Origin: Opitutaceae bacterium
GTDB taxonomy: Bacteria; Verrucomicrobiota; Verrucomicrobiia; Opitutales; Opitutaceae
Direction: 5' to 3'
Length of the DNA: 64,000 nucleotides
Assembly: GCA_002713695.1 (NCBI GenBank)
Contig: PAUB01000050.1
Location: 164,087-228,086 of the forward strand
The translations under genes and the position numbers were made by a program. Below are positions 1 through 8,164 of this stretch, piece after piece (within the stretch, counting starts at the first letter, position 1; each line of letters starts with the position of its first letter). The notes beneath the pieces were generated by a model that was not told the origin of the DNA, did no database searches, and saw only the letters and a list, made by a program, of their open reading frames with translations.

Positions 1-1
1 G

Positions 2-166
2 TTCACCAGCTGGAGTTTCGCCTGGTCTAATTTTACGCGCTACTTGTGGCACTACGATCTCGCCTACTCCAATATGCCGACCAAGGGAGAATTTGTCTAC
101 CGACTACGCCAAAGCCTCTTCGTCGGCCTAATCGTCTCAGCCGTCTGGTTGGTCTGCGCGAGCTAG
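2..166 (+). CDS. C-terminal end of an unidentified membrane-associated protein (partial)
   Basis: An open frame runs from the window edge to a TAG at 164-166 and gives the last 54 residues of a protein that begins outside the window. It is rich in aromatic residues (several Trp, Tyr and Phe). It finishes with a hydrophobic stretch of about 15 residues (LFVGLIVSAVWLVCA), which looks like a C-terminal membrane helix. No family could be recognised from this fragment. It converges with the nuclease-like gene, and the two stop codons share the palindrome CTAG at 163-166. The frame is judged real because it is open to the edge and ends exactly where the convergent gene ends. Confidence 0.5.
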   Translation, partial: FTSWSFAWSNFTRYLWHYDLAYSNMPTKGEFVYRLRQSLFVGLIVSAVWLVCAS

Positions 167-1056
167 TCGCCAAACTCTAGCGTCACCATGATCGGTCGGT
201 GATCACTGGCAGCCTCGACATCGACTCCATCGAAGATCCGAGCCTCTCTTCCCTTCACCGAATCGTAGAGCCCGAGGGAAACCAAGGCGTGATCGACTCG
301 TGAATAGGTATCGGTGCGGTGGTAATGGTAAGTCCAATGGTCACCCCGTGAATCTTTAGCGGACAGTAATCTGCTGATGACATGCGATCCGCGTTTCTTC
401 ATGTAGCGCACCGAAGCACTGCGCTTCACATCATTGAAATCGCCCATGATCAGATAGTGCGTTTTCTCAGGATCGGGGAATCTCTTCTGGATAAAATTGC
501 GAATCGCTGTCGCTTCACCGGCACGACGTTTAACCGAATCGGGATCATCTTTGCGATCGGCATAGCGGCTTTTCAGATGCATTGACCAAAGCGTTACCTC
601 GCCTTCAGGCGTTTCAAAAACAGCTTCAAGCAAACCACGCTTCACGACTTCACGGCCCTCGAAATATTTGAAATCTAGATCAGCATGTGTCTGCACGCGA
701 AGCCACGGTTGCTTCGAGAGCATCGCCACATGCCTGACCTCATCTTTCGCTTCGGCCAAATGCGCATACGGATAATCGAGGCCTTCGGATCGCAGATCGC
801 GCTGCAGCTCATTTAGGTATGATCGCGGCCCCATTTCCTGCAGCACAATCACATCCGCATCCATGTGCGCGATCACTCCACGCAGAGCGGCTTTGGCTTT
901 TTCGGATTTCGGATAGTCCCGACGATAACCCACCGCCGTCACCCGATTCGTCGCGGTGTAATTCTCAACATTGTAGGTCGCGAGAGTCAGCTCGCTGCCC
1001 GACGCGACTGAAATCGCCAGACAACCAAGAACCAACCCTGCAAACCTTCGGTTCAA
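163..1056 (-). CDS. Exported endonuclease/exonuclease/phosphatase family protein
   Basis: The product belongs to the metal-dependent EEP fold (DNase I/sphingomyelinase-like). The expected motifs occur in order: TYNVEN near the N-terminus (metal-site Asn), LQEMG (catalytic Glu), SMHLKS (His), IMGDFND (Asp/Asn pair) and ASDHRPI at the C-terminus (Asp-His). I place the start at a TTG at 1056, two bases after the stop of the upstream protease gene. This gives 297 residues with an immediate signal peptide (LNRRFAGLVLGCLAISVASG, cleavage near G20). An in-frame ATG at 1122 would overlap the protease by 65 bp and bury the signal peptide. The substrate (nucleic acid, phospholipid or sugar phosphate) cannot be read from sequence; export to the periplasm is inferred. 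The gene is probably translationally coupled to the M48 gene. Confidence 0.8.
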   Translation of the reverse strand: MNRRFAGLVLGCLAISVASGSELTLATYNVENYTATNRVTAVGYRRDYPKSEKAKAALRGVIAHMDADVIVLQEMGPRSYLNELQRDLRSEGLDYPYAHLAEAKDEVRHVAMLSKQPWLRVQTHADLDFKYFEGREVVKRGLLEAVFETPEGEVTLWSMHLKSRYADRKDDPDSVKRRAGEATAIRNFIQKRFPDPEKTHYLIMGDFNDVKRSASVRYMKKRGSHVISRLLSAKDSRGDHWTYHYHRTDTYSRVDHALVSLGLYDSVKGREARIFDGVDVEAASDHRPIMVTLEFGD

Positions 1057-1057
1057 A

Positions 1058-2305
1058 TCATTCCGTGTTTTGCAGCGCTCTTTCGCGCTCCACGAGCGTG
1101 GGATGGGAATAGTAAAACGCACTGAACCACGGATGCGGCGTCAGATTACTGAGATTTTTCTGCGCGAGCTTGCGAAGCGCTCCTGACAATGGCTCGCCAC
1201 TCTTCATCGCGTCGCGAGCAAAGGTATCGGCCTCATATTCGTGTTTGCGGGAAAAGAAATTTCCAATCGGAGAGAACCAAAACGTCACTGCACCGCTCAA
1301 TAGGCCGAACAGCAACAGGGATGGCGCGATCTCACCCAGCGGAAGCCCGAATGCAGGGTTAAACCAAGTGCTGTTTGCCAGCCACGCGATTAATGCGAAT
1401 CCGCCCAAGAGCATGGCAGCGGAAATCGCAATCATTTTGGGGATATGCCCACAGCGGTAATGCCCAATTTCGTGCGCCAGCACCGCTTCGAGTTCTTCCT
1501 CACTCAATTGGTTCATCAAAGTATCGTAGAGCACGATCCGGCGGTAAAGGCCGAAGCCGGTAAAGAACGCGTTCGAATGTCCCGATCGCTTTGATCCATC
1601 CATCACTTGAATGGCCTGCGCCTTGAATCCCGTGCGATCTCCCAATGCCAGCAACCGATCGCGCAACTCCCCTTCAGGCAAAGGCGTCAGCTTGTTAAAC
1701 AGCGGCAAGATCAATTTCGGGTAGAGCACCAGCATCAGTAGTTGGAACCCAAACAGCACCCCAAAACCCCACAACCACCATGATTGGCCCACCCAATTCA
1801 CCAGCGAAAGCAGCACCCAGATGAGCGCGTAGCCGAGCACCATCATCAAAGCGAATCCCTTCAGCTTATCGCTCACCCACAGCCCAGGGGTGCTCTTGTT
1901 AAATCCGAATTTCTCCTCCAGTCGGAATTGTGCCCACCATTCAAATGGCAGCGACGGAATTGAAAGCAGCACCCCGATGACCAGAATAAACAAGGTGCGA
2001 TTCCAAACCGCATCTGTGTTTCCCCAGCTTACCATCTGTCCGAAAACCCATGGTAGCACCCCGCCGAAAACCACGAGCACCAAGACCAGAGTATCATAAA
2101 ATTCGGACAACTGCTCGAAGCGCGACTGCTCCAAAGTGTAAGAAACCGATTTCTTATAAGTCGGTTCATCCATGATCGCGGCGACGGCAGGTGGAGCCTG
2201 ATCGGCATTGCGCCGCACTTCGGCTCGATTGAGAGCAGACAATATCCACTCCCCAACCAAACGCAGCAGAATCAAACCAGCGACAATCCATAACACAGGT
2301 GACAT
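1058..2305 (-). CDS. M48 family (Ste24/CAAX-prenyl-protease-like) membrane metallopeptidase
   Basis: A 415-residue polytopic protein with about seven hydrophobic segments. The zinc motif HEIGH lies at about residues 278-282, and the third ligand Glu lies in KHEYEAD at about 355. This is the arrangement of Ste24-type M48A proteases, which cleave inside or near the membrane. Bacterial members are thought to take part in membrane-protein quality control. The frame extends upstream to a GTG at 2386, but that codon sits back to back with the GTG of xseB, and the extra 27 residues are hydrophilic and unlike the family. The ATG at 2305 (MSPVLWIVAGL) places the first membrane helix at the N-terminus and is preferred. 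It forms a two-gene unit with the exported EEP protein downstream. Confidence 0.88.
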   Translation of the reverse strand: MSPVLWIVAGLILLRLVGEWILSALNRAEVRRNADQAPPAVAAIMDEPTYKKSVSYTLEQSRFEQLSEFYDTLVLVLVVFGGVLPWVFGQMVSWGNTDAVWNRTLFILVIGVLLSIPSLPFEWWAQFRLEEKFGFNKSTPGLWVSDKLKGFALMMVLGYALIWVLLSLVNWVGQSWWLWGFGVLFGFQLLMLVLYPKLILPLFNKLTPLPEGELRDRLLALGDRTGFKAQAIQVMDGSKRSGHSNAFFTGFGLYRRIVLYDTLMNQLSEEELEAVLAHEIGHYRCGHIPKMIAISAAMLLGGFALIAWLANSTWFNPAFGLPLGEIAPSLLLFGLLSGAVTFWFSPIGNFFSRKHEYEADTFARDAMKSGEPLSGALRKLAQKNLSNLTPHPWFSAFYYSHPTLVERERALQNTE

Positions 2306-2386
2306 TCGCCCAGTGCATGCAAAATCCTCCGAGTCGCGAGCCCAAAGATTAGTTGAAATGCCCCGATCGGTTCGCATCTTGAACAC

Positions 2387-2629
2387 GTGAAAGCTAAAGA
2401 CGCTAAGCCCTCATTCGAGGACGCCCTGACCAAACTTGAAGCCATCGTCGAATCGATGGAAGCTGGCGATGTGCCTCTGGCTGATCTCCTCGCCAAATTC
2501 GAGGAAGGCAATCATCTCCTTAAAACCTGCGAATCGCGGCTCAAATCGGCGGAGTTGAAAATAGAAGAACTCAAGAAATCCAAAGACAGGATATCTTTTT
2601 CTAAGTTTGAGACTGGCGACGAAGACTAA
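2387..2629 (+). CDS. xseB: Exodeoxyribonuclease VII small subunit
   Basis: An 80-residue acidic helical protein of the usual XseB length. The N-terminal block SFEDALTKLEAIVESMEAGDVPL is close to the family consensus for the helix pair that binds XseA. XseB subunits attach to the large subunit and form the complex that degrades single-stranded DNA into oligonucleotides. The start is GTG at 2387. The gene is directly followed by dxs, the classic xseB-dxs order found in many bacteria, although the ispA gene that often sits with them is absent here and the upstream gene is divergent. The large subunit xseA is not in the window. Confidence 0.93.
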   Translation: MKAKDAKPSFEDALTKLEAIVESMEAGDVPLADLLAKFEEGNHLLKTCESRLKSAELKIEELKKSKDRISFSKFETGDED

Positions 2630-2656
2630 TTTTTGGCCTGCTTGCTTTTTACGTTA

Positions 2657-4591
2657 ATGAACGACTCTTCTTTCGTCCCTTCTGACAACCTACTTTCCGG
2701 CATCTCAGGCCCAGATCATGTCAAAGCCTTGACCCCCGAGCAACTGCCTGCACTCGCTCAGGAAATCCGCGATGAGATCATCGCCGTCACCTCAGCTACC
2801 GGTGGTCATGTGGGACCGAATCTAGGCGTGGTAGAACTCTCGATCGCGCTGCACCGTATTTTCGAGACACCCACGGATCAATTCGTATTCGACGTTTCCC
2901 ATCAGGGTTACATCCATAAGCTGCTCACTGGGCGCAATGGGGAAACCTTCCGCAAACTTCGCCAAACCGGCGGCGCGAGCGGCTTCCTCTATCGCAGTGA
3001 AAGCAAACATGATGCGTTTGGCGCGGGCCACGCCGGCACTGCGTTATCCGCGGCTTTGGGGATGGCTACTGCCCGCGACCTCAAAGGCACGGATGAACAT
3101 GTCGTAGCGGTCTGTGGCGACGCGGCGTTTACCTGCGGTGTCACGATGGAGGCACTCAACAATGTCGTCGCTTCGACCAAGCGACTCATCGTCATCCTCA
3201 ATGATAACCAGTGGTCGATCGCCAAAAACGTCGGCGCGATGGCTAAATATCTCAATCGCCTGAGCACCAACCCGACTTACAATAAAGTTCATCACGATCT
3301 GGAAAAGTTCTTCAAAGGTCTGCCAGGGGGAGAAGACATGAACCGTGTCTATATGAAGTGGAAACGCGAGACGAAGGACTTCTTCGTCGAGTCCAGTCTC
3401 TTCGAGAAATTCGGCCTGCGCTATCTAGGCCCCATTGACGGCCACGATATCGAAGAGCTCGAAAAGAATCTGGAATTCGCCAAACAATGCGACACTCCGA
3501 TCCTGATTCACGTCATCACCAAGAAAGGCAAAGGGCTTCAGGCCGCGATTGAACGTCCGGAAAAATTTCACGGCGCGAGCCCCTACGATGCGGAAACCGG
3601 TGAGAGCCGCAAATCGGATGCGCCCATTGCAACGAACTATCAAGATGTTTTCGGCCACGCACTCACCCGATTTGCCACTCAGGACTCAAATATCGTCGGG
3701 ATCACGGGAGCCATGCCTAGCGGCACCGGACTTTGCCATCTGGCAGAAGCGCTTCCAGAGCAGTTTTTCGATGTCGGAATCGCCGAAGAACACGCCGTGC
3801 TCTTCGCCGCCGGTCTTGCGACCAAAGGCATCCGCCCTGTCGTCGGCATCTATTCTACTTTCCTGCAACGCGCTTACGATCAGATCATCCACGATGTTTG
3901 CCTGCAAAATCTGCCAGTCACATTCTGCATGGATCGCGCGGGACTGTCCGCCAACGACGGTCCTACCCATCACGGATTATTCGATTTATCTTATCTGCGT
4001 TGTGTGCCCAATGCCGTGGTCATGCAGCCCAAGGATGAAGACGAACTCGTCGATATGTTGCACTCATGCATCAACCACGCTGGCCCAGCATTCATTCGCT
4101 ATCCACGTGGAGCTGGAGTCGGAGTTACGATCAAAGATGAACCCGCAGTCATCCCTTTCGGACAAGCTGAAGTGCTTCGCGAAGGCACGCAGATACAAAT
4201 CTGGGCACTAGGTCCCATGGTTGATCTCGCGCTTAAACTCGCCGAGCAAATCGGCAACGAAGAAGGAATTTCAGTCGGCGTCGTGAACGCACGTTTCGCT
4301 AAGCCACTCGACAAGACTCTCCTGCTAAAACAGACCAAATTCTCGCCTCTGATCGTCACCATGGAAGATCACGTGATCACCGGTGGTTTCGGCAGCGCGG
4401 TCATCGAGACTTTGCAAGAATCCAATACGTTGATTTCGGTCGAGCGCATTGGCTGGCCGGATAAGTTCGTCGAACACGGCAGTAGCATCGACATCCTCCG
4501 CGAAGCCTACGACCTCTCCCCAGACGCTATTCGTGCCCGCATTCTCAAGCGCTGGAGCCAAACCGAGAAACCCGTCATCGCTGAAGCGTGA
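2657..4591 (+). CDS. dxs: 1-deoxy-D-xylulose-5-phosphate synthase
   Basis: A thiamine-diphosphate enzyme that joins pyruvate and glyceraldehyde 3-phosphate in the first step of the MEP isoprenoid pathway; cytosolic. With the ATG at 2657 it has 644 residues, slightly longer than the usual 620. Family landmarks are GGHVGPNLGVVELSIALH, the ThDP motif region GDAAFTCG...LNDNQWSI (from about 154), GPIDGHD, DVGIAEEHAV, and DRAGLSANDGPTHHG (about 425), which carries pyrimidine-domain residues. Two positions are unusual: the usual GDGA reads GDAAF, and HQAYPHK reads HQGYIHK. These could mark a lineage-specific Dxs subgroup or a paralogue. The overall match, including the C-terminal transketolase domain and the xseB neighbour, still makes Dxs by far the best call. 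Confidence 0.9.
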   Translation: MNDSSFVPSDNLLSGISGPDHVKALTPEQLPALAQEIRDEIIAVTSATGGHVGPNLGVVELSIALHRIFETPTDQFVFDVSHQGYIHKLLTGRNGETFRKLRQTGGASGFLYRSESKHDAFGAGHAGTALSAALGMATARDLKGTDEHVVAVCGDAAFTCGVTMEALNNVVASTKRLIVILNDNQWSIAKNVGAMAKYLNRLSTNPTYNKVHHDLEKFFKGLPGGEDMNRVYMKWKRETKDFFVESSLFEKFGLRYLGPIDGHDIEELEKNLEFAKQCDTPILIHVITKKGKGLQAAIERPEKFHGASPYDAETGESRKSDAPIATNYQDVFGHALTRFATQDSNIVGITGAMPSGTGLCHLAEALPEQFFDVGIAEEHAVLFAAGLATKGIRPVVGIYSTFLQRAYDQIIHDVCLQNLPVTFCMDRAGLSANDGPTHHGLFDLSYLRCVPNAVVMQPKDEDELVDMLHSCINHAGPAFIRYPRGAGVGVTIKDEPAVIPFGQAEVLREGTQIQIWALGPMVDLALKLAEQIGNEEGISVGVVNARFAKPLDKTLLLKQTKFSPLIVTMEDHVITGGFGSAVIETLQESNTLISVERIGWPDKFVEHGSSIDILREAYDLSPDAIRARILKRWSQTEKPVIAEA

Positions 4592-4619
4592 TCAAGGGTC
4601 TGATCTAATCTGCTTTCAG

Positions 4620-4969
4620 ATGAACGACTCTTCGGAACAGGAAAAACCGAAATTCATCTACAAGCCGAAGTGCTTCGAGACAATCAATAAGCCAGCATCT
4701 CAAGATGATACACCGCCACCGAGCGTGCACGAAATCTTGGCGCAGAACCGAAAGGAAGAGGCCAAACACGAAAAGCCTCTCGTTCTGAACAAGAAGCCTA
4801 CGCGTAAAAGAAAAGACTATGTGATATCGCTCATCTTGGGAAACGGTTTGATCTGTGGGGCAATGGCCCTCCTGCCCAATATCGCCATGCTAGTCTATGG
4901 CCTTTCAGGTGTGGTTCTCTAACCATCGGACTCTCTTGGATCATGTGGGCCGTCATGAGCGACTACTAG
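4620..4969 (+). pseudogene. Small single-pass membrane protein, frameshifted near its C-terminus
   Basis: From the ATG at 4620 the frame runs 100 codons to TAA at 4920-4922. It gives a charged N-terminal half (Lys/Pro-rich, ending RKRKDY) and one hydrophobic segment (ISLILGNGLICGAMALLP). Immediately after the stop, the neighbouring frame continues with a second hydrophobic stretch, TIGLSWIMWAVMSDY, to TAG at 4967-4969. Adding back one T at about 4920 restores a continuous ...SGVVLLTIGLSWIMWAVMSDY. This looks like a two-helix inner-membrane protein with a single-base deletion, either a real lesion or a sequence error. The function is unknown. It lies 28 bp after dxs in the same direction and may be cotranscribed with it. 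Confidence 0.6.
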
Positions 4970-4979
4970 AGTATTACTT

Positions 4980-7391
4980 CTATCTAAGCCTAATCCCTGC
5001 AACCGTGATTTCGTAGGTTGCTCCTGAAGTGCTAACGATGGCGAGAGCGCTGGTCGTCAATCCAGCGACCTCCATTTCTTCGGCCTGATTAATGGCGATC
5101 AAATCGCCACCGACGTTCGCGATTTCGGTATCGCCCTCTCGTTTGCTTATTACTTCCGGTGATTTATGCCCCGGATAACTCGGCGCGAGAATCACACCGA
5201 GATTACGTTTGGAATCATATGCGGTCGGCGTGAAGCGGAGATGGTATTGATTATGCCATTGATTGTTAGGCTTCCCCTTCCCTGGCGGAGGATCCCAACC
5301 TTCGCTCACAGTAATAAACGACTCATGCTGATAGAGAAAAACCCCATCGAGAGTGCTATCCTCACGGGTGATCTTAAAGCGTTTCTGGTCATCGCTCACT
5401 ACAAACTTATTCCACGAATGGATATTCCATTGCACCGATGAAGTAACTTCTGGCTGAGCAATAAACTCATCGACGAGCACGAAGTAATTCTGCGATTTCA
5501 CGAAGATCACGTGGCGACGACAGCGCTGCGCTTGGAGACGATAGCTCAAATCGGCGTTGCCCTGGAAATACGCCAGATGCTCGTTCTCAAAATGCGCTTC
5601 CACATAGCCGCGTGATTCCAGCGAACGCATCAACTGTGAGGCATCTGAAAGAGTCACGCAGTTGTTAGCCTTCGTGTGCCAAACCCAATGAGCATGATGC
5701 GCCGAACCATAACCGCCGTAATATCCAGAAGGCATGGCCATGACCTTGCCGCCCACATGGATGATAAAATCATTATTATTCGCATGCGAATGGCTGAAAG
5801 AGCCGAACGGAGAAGATCGAAAAATAAACGCCACATCATCATGCTGCTGAACCATCCCGGTGCGAACAGACGCCCAACCAGCTGCTGGAAAAACATGACT
5901 CACTTTTTCTTCATTTGAGTCGTCCACTTCGGAAGAATTCGTCTCCGAAATAGGCGGCACGAGAAACAAGGTCGGGTTTACCCTGCCCATGAATCGTTCA
6001 CTCGGTGTTTTCTCCGAAAGAGCTGCTTCGCGTCTAAATTCAGCCACGTAGGGCAGAAACTCGGGGCTGTTAGTTTCACGCGCGATGAGCTCCGAAAGAT
6101 CAGCGTTTACGACCCAGGTTATTTCCCAACGCTCAGAGTGATCCCCAAAGCCCATCCATTCCGCATAGGCCGGGAACACCGCTTGTTTCCAACGCGCGTA
6201 GTTCTTCCAAAACGGACGCTTATAAAGATCAATACCTGTTCCTTTCTTCAGAATCGTGGCAAACCGACTCATGATTGAAACATAGGGATTACTGTAGGAA
6301 ATGCCCTCAGACCACGCCCCATCATCACCAGCCCAGACCGGCCAAATGCCGCACAAAACCGGCCGCAACCACTCCAACCATTTGCGCGCTTCCGGAATGT
6401 GATCGTGAAAGACAAAGGCGAGTTGCGCGAGGAAGACAATTTCCCGACCTGCATGTGAATCAAAGCGAGTAATTCCGTAGCACCCTTGATCATGCATATG
6501 CTCAAAGGTAAGTTCGCCCCGACGCCGGTATAGTTCGATGACGGATGCTCGTTCTTCATCCGTAAAGAGATCCCAAACCCAATCACAAGCGACGGGGCCA
6601 TTCCAGATAACCGACATGTGCGCTTCGTCATTGTGACCTAAGTAAGATGAACCCTTGGGGTCCCATTTGCAGATACTCGAAATACGCTCACAGGCAGCCC
6701 GACCATAGGTCTCATTTCCTGTCGCTAAGTAGGCGAGACCGAGCACCTCAGCACCTTTCATGAAACGTCGCGTGCCCCACATCGTGGGATACCAAATTTT
6801 CCAGAAAGCCGCGTAATCGATTTTGCGATCCGGCAGAAATGCCGGTTCGTCAATCTCCTGAGATTGCGCGAGCAGCGATTCCGCATCCTCAATCAGAACC
6901 TCCAGTTCATCCTGTCGCGTAGTTTCCAGGGAGCTTTGTAAATCATCTCGTTCTTCGGGCCGAATTTGGATTCGAGGATGCGCCGCTGGCAATCGCACCA
7001 ACCATTCATCAACTTGCGGCACTTCGAGAGTAACCGCACCTTCATCGATGCAGAATTCGAAGACCTCAGAAGTCGCTTCACCCGCTGTCCATTTCCACCA
7101 ATAGCTTCCGGCTGGAAATGCTTTCTCCGGTAGAAACACCGGGTCCTGCAATCCAGTAACATTGTGGATCAATTCGCGAAAATCAGGATCTGCTGCGATC
7201 AAGAGATTATACCCACCATGATCACCAACGGAGATCGTTTGATAGACCGGAGGATGAGTCCCGGAGATGTGAATGGTCACTTCACCCGGCGATGGCTTCC
7301 AGGCGAAGACCGGAGGGTTTGTCTGGGGCTGGCTCCGATCCCGAGGTTGGCGCGGATCGATATGAGGATGCGGATGACGGGATTCTTTCAT
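4980..7391 (-). CDS. DUF4962/heparinase II/III-like protein, putative polysaccharide lyase
   Basis: An 803-residue protein. The N-terminal third has a beta-sandwich character (PVFAWKPSPGEV ... SYWWKWTAGEA), as in DUF4962 proteins. The middle is Trp/His-rich and reads like an (alpha/alpha) toroid (YPTMWGTRRFMKGAEVLGLAYLATGNETYGRAA; HNDEAHMSVIWNGPVACDWVWDLF). The last third is the heparinase II/III-type beta-sheet domain, with the hallmark FGSFSHSHANNNDFIIHVGGK and GYGSAHHAHWVW containing candidate catalytic His/Tyr residues. Enzymes of this class cleave acidic polysaccharides such as alginate or heparin-type glycans. No signal peptide is visible: the N-terminus MKESRHPHPH is hydrophilic. It may therefore act on imported oligosaccharides. 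No sulfatase or TonB system adjoins it, so the substrate is open. Confidence 0.8.
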   Translation of the reverse strand: MKESRHPHPHIDPRQPRDRSQPQTNPPVFAWKPSPGEVTIHISGTHPPVYQTISVGDHGGYNLLIAADPDFRELIHNVTGLQDPVFLPEKAFPAGSYWWKWTAGEATSEVFEFCIDEGAVTLEVPQVDEWLVRLPAAHPRIQIRPEERDDLQSSLETTRQDELEVLIEDAESLLAQSQEIDEPAFLPDRKIDYAAFWKIWYPTMWGTRRFMKGAEVLGLAYLATGNETYGRAACERISSICKWDPKGSSYLGHNDEAHMSVIWNGPVACDWVWDLFTDEERASVIELYRRRGELTFEHMHDQGCYGITRFDSHAGREIVFLAQLAFVFHDHIPEARKWLEWLRPVLCGIWPVWAGDDGAWSEGISYSNPYVSIMSRFATILKKGTGIDLYKRPFWKNYARWKQAVFPAYAEWMGFGDHSERWEITWVVNADLSELIARETNSPEFLPYVAEFRREAALSEKTPSERFMGRVNPTLFLVPPISETNSSEVDDSNEEKVSHVFPAAGWASVRTGMVQQHDDVAFIFRSSPFGSFSHSHANNNDFIIHVGGKVMAMPSGYYGGYGSAHHAHWVWHTKANNCVTLSDASQLMRSLESRGYVEAHFENEHLAYFQGNADLSYRLQAQRCRRHVIFVKSQNYFVLVDEFIAQPEVTSSVQWNIHSWNKFVVSDDQKRFKITREDSTLDGVFLYQHESFITVSEGWDPPPGKGKPNNQWHNQYHLRFTPTAYDSKRNLGVILAPSYPGHKSPEVISKREGDTEIANVGGDLIAINQAEEMEVAGLTTSALAIVSTSGATYEITVAGIRLR

Positions 7392-7412
7392 GGGATATTA
7401 CTGGGATCGGAT

Positions 7413-7455
7413 GGCTGTGCTATGCGTAGCACGCTACGCGAGCGAAGCATGGTGC
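7413..7455 (-). repeat. 43-nt hairpin repeat abutting tRNA-Gly (copy 1)
   Basis: This stretch matches 40856-40898 at 36 of 43 positions without gaps. It includes a perfect 7-bp stem, GCGTAGC-AC-GCTACGC at 7425-7440. Its right end coincides with the CCA terminus and discriminator of the minus-strand tRNA-Gly, so in transcription order it immediately follows the tRNA. It may serve as a 3' processing or terminator hairpin, or it may be a dispersed palindromic element that prefers tRNA 3' ends. Confidence 0.6.
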
Positions 7456-7524
7456 GGGCGGCGAGAGTCGAACCCGCCTCTCATGCTTGGGAAGCACGCA
7501 TAATAGCCGATATACTACGCCCGC
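7450..7524 (-). tRNA. tRNA-Gly (anticodon CCC)
   Basis: On the minus strand the sequence folds into a standard cloverleaf. The 7-bp acceptor is GCGGGCG/CGCCCGC. The anticodon arm is CGTGC-TTCCCAA-GCATG with CCC at positions 34-36, and the T-arm contains GGTTCGACTC. The discriminator base is A, followed by an encoded CCA. Length is 75 nt including CCA. It reads the codon GGG. Confidence 0.92.
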
Positions 7525-7567
7525 AATCTGAAGAGTTGTTTACAGCGAAAAAGTCCAATACCCGCAA

Positions 7568-8164
7568 TCACGAATAGCCGCGCCGTCCATCCAGAGCGCT
7601 CTTCAGTGTCACAGAATCGGCATAGAGAACTCCACCGCCACTCGGCAGCCCAAAACCAATTCGACTCACTTCAATCTCTCGTTCTTTGGGCAACTGCTCG
7701 GTCAAATAGTGGCAGGTCGCTTCACCCTCAACATCGTTGGACAAGGCGAGAATCAGTTCCTTGATTTCGCCGTTTTCTAAACGAGATATAAGCGAGGCAA
7801 AATTAAGGTCATCGGGGCCGACACCATGAATTGGTGACAGTTTACCGTGCAGCACATGGTAGCCTCCGCGATAGGCTGCGCTACGTTCAAGCGCGACCAG
7901 ATCAGGAACGTGCTCTACCACACAAACCTGCGAATGGTCCCGACGCTCGTCGACACAAATCGCGCAGTGTTCGTCTTCTGCGAGATTGCCGCAACGCGAG
8001 CAGCGGTGAACCGCTTGCGCCGCATCTTGCATCGCGGCGACTAATGATTGCAGCCGCGCGGGTTTCTCGACGAGCAGATGCAGCGCGATGCGCTCCGAAG
8101 AACGATATCCCACTCCAGGCAACTGCTTGAGTTGCTTTTGGAGTTTCTCAAATGCGGGGGTCAT
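7568..8164 (-). CDS. recR: Recombination mediator RecR
   Basis: A 198-residue protein, the canonical RecR length. It starts at the ATG at 8164 with the N-terminal helix-hairpin-helix region (LKQLPGVGYRSSERIALHLL). A four-Cys zinc finger follows at about 55-72 (CSRCGNLAEDEHCAIC). The Toprim domain contains LALSNDVEGEATCHYL, with the conserved Glu of the VEGEAT block. RecR works with RecO and RecF to load RecA on gapped DNA. An in-frame extension to 8224 encodes only repeat-derived IQNRNSEFQNS and is rejected. The usual partner ybaB lies directly upstream on the same strand; dnaX, the third member of the common dnaX-ybaB-recR set, is not here. Confidence 0.95.
   Translation of the reverse strand: MTPAFEKLQKQLKQLPGVGYRSSERIALHLLVEKPARLQSLVAAMQDAAQAVHRCSRCGNLAEDEHCAICVDERRDHSQVCVVEHVPDLVALERSAAYRGGYHVLHGKLSPIHGVGPDDLNFASLISRLENGEIKELILALSNDVEGEATCHYLTEQLPKEREIEVSRIGFGLPSGGGVLYADSVTLKSALDGRRGYS

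Noticed and set aside
2306..2386. N-terminal extension of the M48 protease to a GTG at 2386
   Set aside because: The residues are hydrophilic and outside the family, and the GTG abuts the xseB GTG (CACGTG palindrome), leaving no room for either promoter or ribosome site.
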